Of a DNA stretch of 64,000 nt, positions 33,232 to 41,235 are shown in pieces; the first letter of the stretch is position 1; each line of letters starts with the position of its first letter. The stretch is from assembly GCF_000938255.1 (NCBI RefSeq), contig NZ_JYMR01000023.1, positions 62,001 through 126,000 on the forward strand, in the 5' to 3' direction. Under the pieces are notes generated by a model. That model searched no databases, was not told where the DNA came from, and saw nothing but the letters and a program-made list of their open reading frames with translations. A program made the translations under genes and the position numbers. Origin of the DNA: Bradyrhizobium sp. LTSP849. Its GTDB lineage: Bacteria > Pseudomonadota > Alphaproteobacteria > Rhizobiales > Xanthobacteraceae.

Positions 33232-33840
33232 TTAAAGTGGCTCGCGCACGCCGAGGCCGTGCATGAAGCGCTCCCGGATCTGCACGGGATCCCTGCGGGT
33301 GGTCCCGACGCCCGGTTTGTCGTCAATGCGGAGGGCGATCAGGCTGGGCTCGGAGGCGGACATGGCCGCATCGACCAGACGCTCGAAGTCCTCCTCGTCT
33401 GCGGCCCAGGCGCTGTTCGTAAGTCCCGAGCCCGCGGCGATCGCAACGATGTCGGCGATACCAGCGGCAGGTGTCGGCTGTGCGCCGGTGATCTGATAGA
33501 TGCCGTTATCCATCACGATCATGATGAGGTTTTTCGGCTTCAAGGCAGCAATGGTCGAGAGCGCGCCGAGCTGCATCAAGAGCGAGCCATCGCCCTCGAG
33601 CGCAAAGACGCGGCGGTCGGGCTGCGCCAGCGCCACGCCAAGCGCGATCGGGAAGGCGAGCCCCATGCTACCCAACATATAGAAATTCTGCGGGCGGTGG
33701 CCGGCGGCCCAGAGGTCGAAATTGGTGTTGCCGATGCCGCCGATCACGGCTTCCTCGTGCTTGAGCTTTGCGACCAGGCGCGACGTCACATCGAACCGGT
33801 TCATCACCTTGGTGTTGCGCGTGTTCATTTTTGAGTTCAT
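33232..33840 (-). CDS. ThDP-dependent decarboxylase, PP-domain subunit (ComE/phosphonopyruvate-decarboxylase-like)
   Basis: A 202-aa protein equal to the C-terminal, pyrophosphate-binding half of a ThDP decarboxylase. The ThDP motif is 'LEGDGSLLMQLGALSTIAA' followed by 'VMDNGIYQITG'. The N-terminal part has 'AVIGGIGNTNFDLWAAG' and 'MLGSMGLAFPIALGVALAQ'. It resembles the beta subunit of sulfopyruvate decarboxylase and the matching part of phosphonopyruvate decarboxylase. It starts 10 nt after the alpha-subunit gene, with TGAGGT as ribosome site inside that gene. The substrate, a 3-substituted pyruvate, is inferred. Confidence 0.85.
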   Translation of the reverse strand: MNSKMNTRNTKVMNRFDVTSRLVAKLKHEEAVIGGIGNTNFDLWAAGHRPQNFYMLGSMGLAFPIALGVALAQPDRRVFALEGDGSLLMQLGALSTIAALKPKNLIMIVMDNGIYQITGAQPTPAAGIADIVAIAAGSGLTNSAWAADEEDFERLVDAAMSASEPSLIALRIDDKPGVGTTRRDPVQIRERFMHGLGVREPL

Positions 33841-33850
33841 TTGGCTGACC

Positions 33851-34417
33851 TCACTTGTCGAAAGTCTTGCCGCCAGTGAGCAGCGGGTTGAGGATCAGCG
33901 CCACCGGCGCCTGCGTGGTGACGGCCTGCTTGATCGAGCGGTCGGCGATGAATTCGAGCTCGTCGAGCCGGGTGATGGTGTGGTGCTCGAGGGCCAGCGA
34001 ATCCAGTACCGGGCGCATGGTGCGGCAGACCAATGACTGGCCGTAGTTGAACTCGCCGAGCGTACCGCGTTCGGAGACGAACATGATCAGGGGGATCTGG
34101 TAGGGCACCGCGAGCGAGGCGAGCGTGTTGGCGAGCGTGGCAAAGCCGGAGGTCTGCATCAGCACCGCACCGCGTCGTCCGCCCATCCAGGCGCCCGAGA
34201 CGATGCCGACGGCTTCCTCCTCGCGGGCGGTGGCAAAGGTGGTGAAGAAGGGATCGGCGTGCAGATTCTTGATCAGCGGCGTCAGCACGCGGTCCGGCAC
34301 GTAAGGGATCAGGCTGATCTCGTTCCGCTTCAATGTTTGCAGGACAATGTCGTGCCAGCTCTTGTCACTGGAGGCGTGTGTCGCCTGGGACGAAGTCTGC
34401 TGTTCCGCAATCGCCAC
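33851..34417 (-). CDS. ThDP-dependent decarboxylase, Pyr-domain subunit (ComD-like)
   Basis: A 188-aa protein equal to the N-terminal pyrimidine-binding half of a ThDP decarboxylase. The cofactor-activating Glu is in 'ATAREEEAVGIVSGAWMGG', followed by 'VLMQTSGFATLANTLASL' and 'PLIMFVSERGTLGEF', as in sulfopyruvate decarboxylase alpha and phosphonopyruvate decarboxylase. It starts with GTG behind AGGGAGA. It forms a two-gene operon with the PP-domain subunit and is divergent from a D-2-hydroxyacid dehydrogenase gene. The substrate is unknown. Confidence 0.85.
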   Translation of the reverse strand: MAIAEQQTSSQATHASSDKSWHDIVLQTLKRNEISLIPYVPDRVLTPLIKNLHADPFFTTFATAREEEAVGIVSGAWMGGRRGAVLMQTSGFATLANTLASLAVPYQIPLIMFVSERGTLGEFNYGQSLVCRTMRPVLDSLALEHHTITRLDELEFIADRSIKQAVTTQAPVALILNPLLTGGKTFDK

Positions 34418-34675
34418 TGCGTTCTCCCTTCAGCCGCGCATGCTTCTTGGTCTTGGCCATTGTTCTGACCGTCGCGGCGGTCTGCCGAACTTGACGGAGC
34501 GGGCGGGATTGTCAACATGTCCTGGCCGGCACTGTGATCTGCGCCAGAGGGCCTGCCGTGGCCGGCAACGCCATGACATAGGTGGCGGTAATGAAAAATA
34601 CGGGAGGGACGCATAGGCGGGGCGCACGTTGCGCTTGGCCTTGCGGGTCTCCTCGGGAGAGCCGGAAGGGTCCTG

Positions 34676-35725
34676 ATGTCCGTCAACAGCAAGCGCGTCT
34701 TCTACGTCAAATATCTGGCCAATCCGATCTACATCGACATCCTGAAGGCACGGCCCGACGTGCGGCTCGATCGCATCGAGAATGACAGCCTCGAAGACTT
34801 CTACGCCCCGATCCTGGATGCGGCCCATGTCTACCAGGTTGGCGCAGCCCGCGATGAGCTTGCGCCGCATTTTCATGTTGATGCCGCCTTCCTGAAGCGG
34901 ACGCCGAATCTCTTGCTCGTCTCCAGCAATGGCGCTGGCTTCGATCCCGTCGACGCCGAGGCCTGCACGGATGCGGGCGTGCTGGTGGTCAACCAATCCG
35001 GCGGCAACGCGCATTCCGTTGCGGAACATGCGCTGGCGATGATGCTGACGCTGTCCAAGCGCATCATCCAGTCCGACCGCCGGATCCGCCGCGAGCGCGA
35101 CGTCAACCGCAATGAGCTCGTTGGCAACGAGGTCGAACACAAGACCGTCGGCATCATCGGGCTCGGCAATGTCGGCCGCCGTATCGCCGCGCTGTGCAAG
35201 GGCCTGCTCGGCATGAAGGTGCTGGCCTATGATCCGTATCTGTCGGCCGACGTCATGGCCGAGCGGGGCGGGGAGAAGGTCGAGCTCGACGAGCTCTTGC
35301 GCCGCGCCGATTTCGTCTCAATCTCCTGTCCGCTCAACAAGGGCAGCCGCAACATGATCAGCGTGCGCGAATTTGCGCTGATGCAGCCGCATGCCTATTT
35401 CATCACCACGGCGCGCGGCTTCATCCACGACGAGGACGCGCTGCTTGGGGCGTTGCGCGACAAGCGCATCGCGGGCGCCGGCCTCGACGTCTGGTCCAAG
35501 GAGCCGCCTCCGCCGGAGCATCCGCTGCTCCAGTTCGACAACGTGCTGGCGAGCCCGCATACCGCGGGCGTTACCATCGAGGCGCGCCAGAACATGGGCC
35601 GCATCGCCGCCGAACAGGTGCTGGACACGCTCGACGGCAAGCGCCCGCCCCGCATCATCAATCCCGAGGTCTGGCCGGTTTATGCCGAGCGATTCAAGCA
35701 AGCGTTCGGCGTGACGCCGGGGTAG
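34676..35725 (+). CDS. D-2-hydroxyacid dehydrogenase (phosphoglycerate-dehydrogenase-like)
   Basis: A 349-aa NAD-dependent 2-hydroxyacid dehydrogenase. NAD loop 'GIIGLGNVGRRIA', substrate-binding 'VSSNGAGFD', the catalytic Arg in 'FITTARGFI' and the proton-donor His in 'ASPHTAGVT' are present. There is no ACT regulatory domain, so it is not a standard SerA. GGAAGGG precedes the ATG. It is divergent from the two-subunit ThDP decarboxylase across a 258-base region, suggesting a joint pathway in which a hydroxy acid is oxidised to the oxoacid that the decarboxylase uses, or the reverse. Confidence 0.9.
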   Translation: MSVNSKRVFYVKYLANPIYIDILKARPDVRLDRIENDSLEDFYAPILDAAHVYQVGAARDELAPHFHVDAAFLKRTPNLLLVSSNGAGFDPVDAEACTDAGVLVVNQSGGNAHSVAEHALAMMLTLSKRIIQSDRRIRRERDVNRNELVGNEVEHKTVGIIGLGNVGRRIAALCKGLLGMKVLAYDPYLSADVMAERGGEKVELDELLRRADFVSISCPLNKGSRNMISVREFALMQPHAYFITTARGFIHDEDALLGALRDKRIAGAGLDVWSKEPPPPEHPLLQFDNVLASPHTAGVTIEARQNMGRIAAEQVLDTLDGKRPPRIINPEVWPVYAERFKQAFGVTPG

Positions 35726-35739
35726 GGGCGCAACGTCGA

Positions 35740-36021
35740 TCAGGCCGCGTCTGAGACACGAACTTCGACCTTCAGTCCAGCGGCGACTGCCATATTGACC
35801 AGAGTATCGATACCGAACAGTTCGATCTTCCCGCGCATCAGGTCGGAGACGCGAGGCTGGGTGACGCCAAACAGCTTCGCGGCTTCCGACTGGTTGAGCT
35901 TCATCCCGGTGATATGATCGCGCAGCGCCAGCATCAGCTCCGAGCGCAGCTTCATGTTCGCGGCTTCCGCCGGCGTATCCTCAATCGCGTCCCAAACACT
36001 GGTGAAGCGCTTCTTGGTCAT
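35740..36021 (-). CDS. XRE/HigA-family antitoxin-like regulator
   Basis: A 93-aa helix-turn-helix protein. 'MKLNQSEAAKLFGVTQPRVS' spans the recognition region, followed by 'LMRGKIELFGIDTLVNMA', as in HigA2-type antitoxins paired with Gp49/HigB-like toxins. The start codon overlaps the stop codon of a 21-codon frame (ATGA) that looks like a collapsed toxin gene. A palindromic operator lies at 36092-36109. It probably still represses its own promoter, and is now an orphan antitoxin (inference). Confidence 0.82.
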   Translation of the reverse strand: MTKKRFTSVWDAIEDTPAEAANMKLRSELMLALRDHITGMKLNQSEAAKLFGVTQPRVSDLMRGKIELFGIDTLVNMAVAAGLKVEVRVSDAA

Positions 36022-36083
36022 CGGTTCAGTTCCTTCAACAAATCCCGGTAGCGTAGTCGCCCTCTGAACTCGATCGGCTTCAT
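36018..36083 (-). pseudogene. Collapsed HigB/Gp49-like toxin gene (21-codon remnant)
   Basis: The frame reads MKPIEF directly joined to RGRLRYRDLLKELNR and a stop that overlaps the antitoxin start. 'MKPIEF' is the usual N-terminus of Gp49/HigB-like toxins, and 'RYRDLLKEL' is like their extreme C-terminus, so about 80 central codons seem to have been lost in frame. Position, orientation and coupling to the HTH gene are exactly those of a toxin gene. The alternative is an unrelated leader peptide. Confidence 0.55.
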
Positions 36084-36091
36084 GATTTAGA

Positions 36092-36109
36092 TATACAAAA
36101 TATTGTATA
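36092..36109. promoter_or_regulatory. Palindromic operator of the toxin-antitoxin remnant
   Basis: TATACAA-AATA-TTGTATA is a perfect 7-4-7 inverted repeat, 9 bases upstream of the toxin remnant's ATG. It is AT-rich in a GC-rich region and may include the -10 element; it is the expected site for autorepression by the HTH protein. Confidence 0.65.
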
Positions 36110-36220
36110 GGCTTGCAATCCCGCCTTCGGGACAATGTTGACCTTGATCCGTATCAAAATCTCCCTCCCCGATTCGGGCGAAATGGGATTAGATTGCTTC
36201 CGGGGCAGCAGGGAGGTCCC

Positions 36221-36433
36221 ATGTCAACTTATGTCGTCAGGTTCATGAAGGACGTGCTCGGCCAGTACGGCCGGCAGATCGAGGTCTGCCAGGGCGCGCT
36301 CGAGATCGACGCCTCCGACGAGGCCGAAGCCAGGGAACGGGCGAAGGCGAGGTTTTGCAAGGATCAGGCGTTGCATCACTGGTCGCTGCATGCCGACCGC
36401 ATCCAGGTCAGACCGGCTGACTGTCCCTCGTAG
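36221..36433 (+). CDS. Small conserved hypothetical protein
   Basis: A 70-aa protein ('MSTYVVRFMKDVLGQYGR' to 'HADRIQVRPADCPS') preceded by a strong GGGAGG ribosome site. The sequence suggests a small alpha/beta domain: a beta strand, then 'ASDEAEARERAKARFCKD' as a helix. No family recognised. Divergent from the antitoxin and convergent with the GNAT gene, with a 3-base gap. Confidence 0.68.
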   Translation: MSTYVVRFMKDVLGQYGRQIEVCQGALEIDASDEAEARERAKARFCKDQALHHWSLHADRIQVRPADCPS

Positions 36434-36436
36434 GGC

Positions 36437-37015
36437 CTAGCGGCCGGGCGCCGCGACCGGCGGCGGCGCGGTGACGCCCGCGCCGAGCGAACGCTGCACC
36501 ATGACGGTATCGGACCATCGGCCGTGGCGATAGGCGACCCCGGATAACAGGCCGGCGCGCGCGAAACCGAACTTTTCGTGCAGCGCCAGCGAGGGGGCAT
36601 TGTCGGCATCGATATAGCCGATCATCTGGCGGAAGCCGGCCGCCGCGCAAGCGTCGATCAATTCCTGGAGCAGCAGCCGTCCGACACCGCGCCCGAGATG
36701 TTCGTGGTGAACATAGATCGAGTGCTTGGCCGTGTAGCGATAGGCCGGGCGCTTGCGGAACAAGACCACATAGGCGTAGCCGACGACCTCGCCGCGATAG
36801 GTTGCGACCAGATGCGGCAGCCGGGTCTGCTTCAAATTCTTGCGCCGGTCGCGTAAGTCGTCCGGTTCCGGCGCGCCGGTTCCCTCGACGTCGCGGGGCA
36901 CGCCGTTGCGGACGTGATGGCGATAGATCGCCAGCATCGCCTCGATATCGCTTTCACGTGAGGGTCGGACAAGGACCGGCTCGTCATCCGTGTGCATCAC
37001 GGCTGTTTCGCTCAT
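36437..37015 (-). CDS. GNAT-family N-acetyltransferase (phosphinothricin-acetyltransferase-like)
   Basis: A 192-aa acetyltransferase. The acetyl-CoA loop is 'HHEHLGRGVGRLLLQELIDA' and the C-terminal motif 'NAPSLALHEKFGFARAGLL' is typical of the Pat/Bar subgroup, as is the opening 'VRPSRESDIEAMLAIYRHHV'. It starts 6 nt after the basic amino acid decarboxylase gene, so the two are one transcript. The substrate might be an amine or an amino acid analogue; acetylation of the decarboxylase product is an attractive but untested idea. Confidence 0.87.
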   Translation of the reverse strand: MSETAVMHTDDEPVLVRPSRESDIEAMLAIYRHHVRNGVPRDVEGTGAPEPDDLRDRRKNLKQTRLPHLVATYRGEVVGYAYVVLFRKRPAYRYTAKHSIYVHHEHLGRGVGRLLLQELIDACAAAGFRQMIGYIDADNAPSLALHEKFGFARAGLLSGVAYRHGRWSDTVMVQRSLGAGVTAPPPVAAPGR

Positions 37016-37021
37016 CGACGC

Positions 37022-39379
37022 CTACTCGGTAACGACGTAGGTATAGAGCCCGATGCGGCCCTGGGCATCGACCTCTTTGTAAACGCCCTGAATTTCGACG
37101 TCGAAGCCGGGAAACGTATTGAAGCAGGTCTCGAACATCTTGAGATAATCGACCATGGGCTTGGCCCGCTCCGTCAGCCGCTCGCCGGGCACGATGGTGG
37201 CGATACCGGGCGGATAGACCACGAAGGGCGTGGTGGCGATACGGCCCGCAATTGCCTCGATCGGCAGATAGTCGACATCGTTCTTGAACAGATAGCGCGC
37301 GGCATCGCGCGGTGACATCGCAATCTCCGGCATGTGCTCGGGCATGAATTGCCGCGCCTGAAGTGCACTGACATCGGCGGCGCGGAAGAAGCGGTGCATC
37401 TCGCCGCAGAGGTCGCGCAGCCGCACGCCGGCATAGCGCGCCTGCCGCCGCTGATAGAATTCCGGGATCGCGTCGGCGAGCAGCGCATTGTCGTCGTGCA
37501 GCCTCTTGAACGCGACGAGGCCGGAGATCAGTGTGCCGGCCTTGCTGGCCTCGACGCCGGGCGTGAGCAGGAAGAGCAGGGAGTTGAGGTCGTTCTTCTC
37601 TGGCACGATGCGGTTTTCGCGCAGGTACTGCGCGACCACCGGTGCGGGGATGCCGTGCTCGGCATAGGCGCCGGTGGCGCGATCGAATCCGGGCGTGAGC
37701 AGCGTCAGCTTGTTCGGATCGGTCATGGCAAAGCCTTCCGTGACGCCGGGAAAGCCATGCCAGTTGGTGTCAGGCGAGAGCTGCCAGAGCGCAGGATTGG
37801 TGGCGAGCTCGTCGGTGGAGAGCGTTTCCCAGGCGACATTGTGCGCGGCGCCGGGGCGGCTGACATCGGGGATCGCGACGCGATCGGGCACGAACGGTTC
37901 GAAGAACCAACGGCGGTCCGGATTCTGCTCCTTCTCCTCGAACTCCCGGCGCATCGCGCGGATCTTCTTGCGCAGCTCGATGCCGAGCCGGATCGTGTCG
38001 TCCCACAGCACCTCGCCGGAGCGGCCCTTCATCATCTGCGCGCCGACATCGAGCGAGGCGAACAGCGGATAGAACGGCGAAGTGGAGGCGTGCTGCATGA
38101 AGCTCTCGTTGAAGCGGCGGTGCTCGACACGCCGCTTCTGGCCGCGGATGTGACGATCCTTGATGTGGATTTGTGACGCCTGTGAAAAGCTCGCGAGCTG
38201 CTTGTGGGTCGACTGCGTCGCGATGATGCCCGGTGCTTCGGGGGGAAGATTAGCCAGCCCCATGGCGAAGCGGCCAGCATAGAGCGGATGGAATTTCATG
38301 AAGCCGGCCCAGGCCTCGTCGAACAGGATGTACTCGCAGAGATGACCGATGCGCTTCAGGATCATTTCGGCATTGTGGATCGTGCCGTCATAGGTGCACT
38401 GCTCGACCACGGCGACGCGGAACGGCCGCTCCTTGCGCCAGGCGTCCTTGTCCTCGACCAGCGGATGGTTGCGGATCGCCTCGCGCAAGGCCTTCTCGTC
38501 CAGCGCATCCCAGCGCATCGGGCCGATCAGGCCCCAGGCGTTGCGGATGGTCGGCACGTAGACCGGGATGCCGCCATTGATCATCAGCGCGCCGTGATGG
38601 GCGGCCTTGTGGTTGTTGCGGTCGAACAGCACGAGGTCGCCGTCGGTGACGAGCGCACCAAGCGCGACCTTGTTCGAGGTCGAGGTGCCGTTGAGCACGA
38701 AGTAGGTTTTTTCCGCGCCAAAGATCTGCGCGGCTTCCTTCTGCGCCTTCAGCGCCGGGCCCTCATGGGTGAGGAGGTCGCCTAGGTCGAGCACGGAATT
38801 GTCGAGATCGTCGCGGAACACGGATTCGCCGAGATGCTCGACGAAGACACGGCCGATCGGGCTGCGGTTGTAGAACACACCGCCGTTATGGCCCGGACAG
38901 GTCCAGAGCTGGTTGCCTTCCTCGGCGTAGTCGACCAGCGCGCCGAAGAACGGCGTCTTCAATGTCTCGGCATATTGCTTAAGCCGGCTGATCAAATTCT
39001 TGGCGATGAAGGTCGGCGTCTCCTCGGACAGGAAGACATAGCCGTCGATGAAGTCGAGCACCTCGACCGGTAGATCCTCGAAGCGCTTGCGCCGGATCAG
39101 CAGAATGATCGGGAAGTCGAGGCCGCGGCGCCGCATCAGATTGATCAGCGCCGAGGTCTTGCCCTCCAGGCCCTTCTTGCCCCAGTCCACCACCATGCAG
39201 CCGATCGCGGCATCGGTCTGCACCGCCATCTCGGCGTCTTCCAGCTTGCGGGCCCGGACCACCTCGAAGCCGGAGCGCTGGATCTCCTCGATGATCTGGT
39301 TGAATCGGACGCCCTCGAGATCGTCGGCGTCGAACACAGGTGCGGCGAACAGGAAGTTGAAGCGCTTAAAATAGTCCAT
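37022..39379 (-). CDS. Orn/Lys/Arg decarboxylase (PLP, class III)
   Basis: A 785-aa fold-I PLP decarboxylase. An N-terminal receiver-like wing domain (about 1-130) precedes the major PLP domain with 'TCPGHNGGVFYNRSP', 'VLNGTSTSNKVALGAL' and 'FDEAWAGFMKFHPLY'. The Schiff-base Lys is in 'TQSTHKQLASFSQAS', and a C-terminal domain follows. It decarboxylates ornithine, lysine or arginine to a diamine; which one cannot be read from sequence. The ATG of 'MDYFKRFNFLF' is chosen; 13 in-frame codons precede it. It is followed by a GNAT gene. Confidence 0.9.
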   Translation of the reverse strand: MDYFKRFNFLFAAPVFDADDLEGVRFNQIIEEIQRSGFEVVRARKLEDAEMAVQTDAAIGCMVVDWGKKGLEGKTSALINLMRRRGLDFPIILLIRRKRFEDLPVEVLDFIDGYVFLSEETPTFIAKNLISRLKQYAETLKTPFFGALVDYAEEGNQLWTCPGHNGGVFYNRSPIGRVFVEHLGESVFRDDLDNSVLDLGDLLTHEGPALKAQKEAAQIFGAEKTYFVLNGTSTSNKVALGALVTDGDLVLFDRNNHKAAHHGALMINGGIPVYVPTIRNAWGLIGPMRWDALDEKALREAIRNHPLVEDKDAWRKERPFRVAVVEQCTYDGTIHNAEMILKRIGHLCEYILFDEAWAGFMKFHPLYAGRFAMGLANLPPEAPGIIATQSTHKQLASFSQASQIHIKDRHIRGQKRRVEHRRFNESFMQHASTSPFYPLFASLDVGAQMMKGRSGEVLWDDTIRLGIELRKKIRAMRREFEEKEQNPDRRWFFEPFVPDRVAIPDVSRPGAAHNVAWETLSTDELATNPALWQLSPDTNWHGFPGVTEGFAMTDPNKLTLLTPGFDRATGAYAEHGIPAPVVAQYLRENRIVPEKNDLNSLLFLLTPGVEASKAGTLISGLVAFKRLHDDNALLADAIPEFYQRRQARYAGVRLRDLCGEMHRFFRAADVSALQARQFMPEHMPEIAMSPRDAARYLFKNDVDYLPIEAIAGRIATTPFVVYPPGIATIVPGERLTERAKPMVDYLKMFETCFNTFPGFDVEIQGVYKEVDAQGRIGLYTYVVTE

Positions 39380-39485
39380 GAGGTGTCCCGGATGTGCAAG
39401 ACCAACACGTCTCGGCACATTCGATGACAGTTATATGACGATGGCGCAGGTTGGCCTTCGCCGCGTTTGTGAGGCGAGGGAACTG

Positions 39486-39992
39486 CTAGCGCTTCGCCTC
39501 GCCGAACACCACCGTCGGCACCGCGCGGTTGACGACATCGCGCAGTGCGAAGCTCGACTGCACCCGCGCCACGCGCGGCAGGCGCGACAGCTCGGTGCGG
39601 TGGATGCGCTCGAAATCCTGGATGTCGCGGGCAAGCACGATCAGGATGTAGTCGTCGTTGCCCGACATCAGGAAGCAGCGCACGACGGAAGGGCATTTCA
39701 CTACCTCCGCTTCGAACGCCTTCAGCGCGTCGTCGCTCTGGCTCTCCAGCGCAATACGCACCAGCACCGTCGTGGTGAGGCCGAACTGCGCCAGATCAAG
39801 CGCGGCCTGATAGGCCTGGATATAGCCGTCGTCCTCCAATGCCTTCTGCCGCCGCGCGAGCGCTGTGCTTGATAGCCCGACCTTGGTGGCAAGCTCGGTG
39901 TGGCTGGCCCGCGCATTGGTGGTGAGTTCCGCGAGGATGGCGAGATCTTTCCGGTCGAGGGCCAAGGTTTTGTTTCCAGCGTGAAAGGGCAC
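39486..39992 (-). CDS. Lrp/AsnC-family regulator
   Basis: A Lrp-type regulator of about 168 aa. The HTH domain ('LDRKDLAILAELTTNARASH', 'LSSTALARRQKALEDDGYIQ') is followed by the RAM domain ('TTTVLVRIALESQSDDALKAF' in part, 'RCFLMSGNDDYILIVLARDI'). The start is uncertain: GTG at 39992 gives a normal length, while an upstream GTG at 40043 adds 17 residues. It is divergent from alanine dehydrogenase, the classic arrangement in which Lrp/AldR activates ald in response to alanine. Confidence 0.85.
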   Translation of the reverse strand: MPFHAGNKTLALDRKDLAILAELTTNARASHTELATKVGLSSTALARRQKALEDDGYIQAYQAALDLAQFGLTTTVLVRIALESQSDDALKAFEAEVVKCPSVVRCFLMSGNDDYILIVLARDIQDFERIHRTELSRLPRVARVQSSFALRDVVNRAVPTVVFGEAKR

Positions 39993-40107
39993 TTCTGCGC
40001 TCGAAACCAGCGCGCGGGTGGCGAAACTAGCGGATATTTGCACGAAACCAAACTGGCCCCGTCGCTACGATGACACGGTGAATCAGGACGTTGGAAGGAG
40101 CCCTAAG

Positions 40108-41223
40108 ATGCGCGTCGGTGTGCCCAAAGAGATCAAGGTGCAGGAATATCGCGTCGGGCTCACCCCGGGCGCCGTCCGCGAATATGTCGCGGCTGGGCAT
40201 CAGGTGACGGTCGAGACCGGCGCCGGCAGCGGCATCGGCGCGTCCGACGAGATCTATCGGCGGGCAGGGGCCGCGATCGCCGGGAACGCCCGCGACATCT
40301 TTGCGAACTCCGAGATGATCGTGAAGGTGAAGGAGCCGCAGAAAAGTGAATGGGCCCAGCTCCGCGAAGGCCAGATCCTGTTTACCTATCTCCACCTTGC
40401 GCCGGATCCTGAACAGGCCAAGGGCCTGCTTGGCTCCGACTGCACCGCGATCGCCTATGAAACCGTCACCGACGCGGCCGGTCACCTCCCCCTGCTCGCG
40501 CCGATGAGCGAAGTCGCCGGCCGCCTCGCTATCGAGGCCGCCGGCGCCGCGCTCAAGCGTTCGGCCGGCGGCCGCGGCTTGCTGCTCGGCGGCGTGCCCG
40601 GCGTGCAGCCGGCGCGTGTCGTCGTGCTTGGCGGCGGCGTGGTGGGCACACAGGCCGCGCGCATGGCGGCGGGTCTCGGTGCCGAGGTCACGGTGATTGA
40701 CCGTTCGTTGCCGCGGCTGCGCGAGCTCGACGATCTCTTCAGCGGGCGGGTGCGCACCCGTTTCTCGACCATCGAGTCGGTCGAGGAGGAGGTATTTGCG
40801 GCCGACGTCGTGATCGGCGCCGTGCTGGTGCCCGGTGCGAGCGCACCAAAGCTCGTCACGCGTGCGATGCTGAAATCGATGCGGCCTGGTGCCGTGCTCG
40901 TCGACGTCGCGATCGACCAGGGCGGCTGCTTCGAGACCTCGCATGCGACCACGCATACCGATCCGACCTACGAGGTCGACGGCGTCGTGCATTACTGCGT
41001 TGCCAATATGCCAGGCGCAGTGCCGGTGACGTCGAGCCAGGCGCTGAACAATGCGACGCTGCCGTTCGGCATGATGCTCGCCGGCAAGGGCTTTGCGGCG
41101 GTGCTGGAAAATCCGCATTTGCGCAACGGGCTGAACGTTCATCGCGGCCGGATCACCAACAAGGCGGTGGCGGAAAGTCTCGGGCTGGAGTTTGCGCCTG
41201 TTGGGAGCGGGCTGGCGGCGTAA
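40108..41223 (+). CDS. ald: Alanine dehydrogenase
   Basis: A 371-aa NAD-dependent enzyme interconverting L-alanine with pyruvate and ammonia. Characteristic segments are 'MRVGVPKEIKVQEYRVGLTP', 'MIVKVKEPQKSEW', the NAD loop 'VVVLGGGVVGTQAARMA' and 'VDVAIDQGGCFETS'. GGAAGGAG precedes the ATG. In rhizobia the enzyme contributes to alanine and ammonium exchange. It is divergent from an Lrp-family regulator. Confidence 0.95.
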   Translation: MRVGVPKEIKVQEYRVGLTPGAVREYVAAGHQVTVETGAGSGIGASDEIYRRAGAAIAGNARDIFANSEMIVKVKEPQKSEWAQLREGQILFTYLHLAPDPEQAKGLLGSDCTAIAYETVTDAAGHLPLLAPMSEVAGRLAIEAAGAALKRSAGGRGLLLGGVPGVQPARVVVLGGGVVGTQAARMAAGLGAEVTVIDRSLPRLRELDDLFSGRVRTRFSTIESVEEEVFAADVVIGAVLVPGASAPKLVTRAMLKSMRPGAVLVDVAIDQGGCFETSHATTHTDPTYEVDGVVHYCVANMPGAVPVTSSQALNNATLPFGMMLAGKGFAAVLENPHLRNGLNVHRGRITNKAVAESLGLEFAPVGSGLAA

Positions 41224-41235
41224 GGCGCGTCCGGC

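Noticed and set aside
33232..34417. Frameshifted single ThDP decarboxylase gene
   Set aside because: Each half has its own ribosome site and start, there is a clean 10-base gap, and two-subunit enzymes of this type are known.
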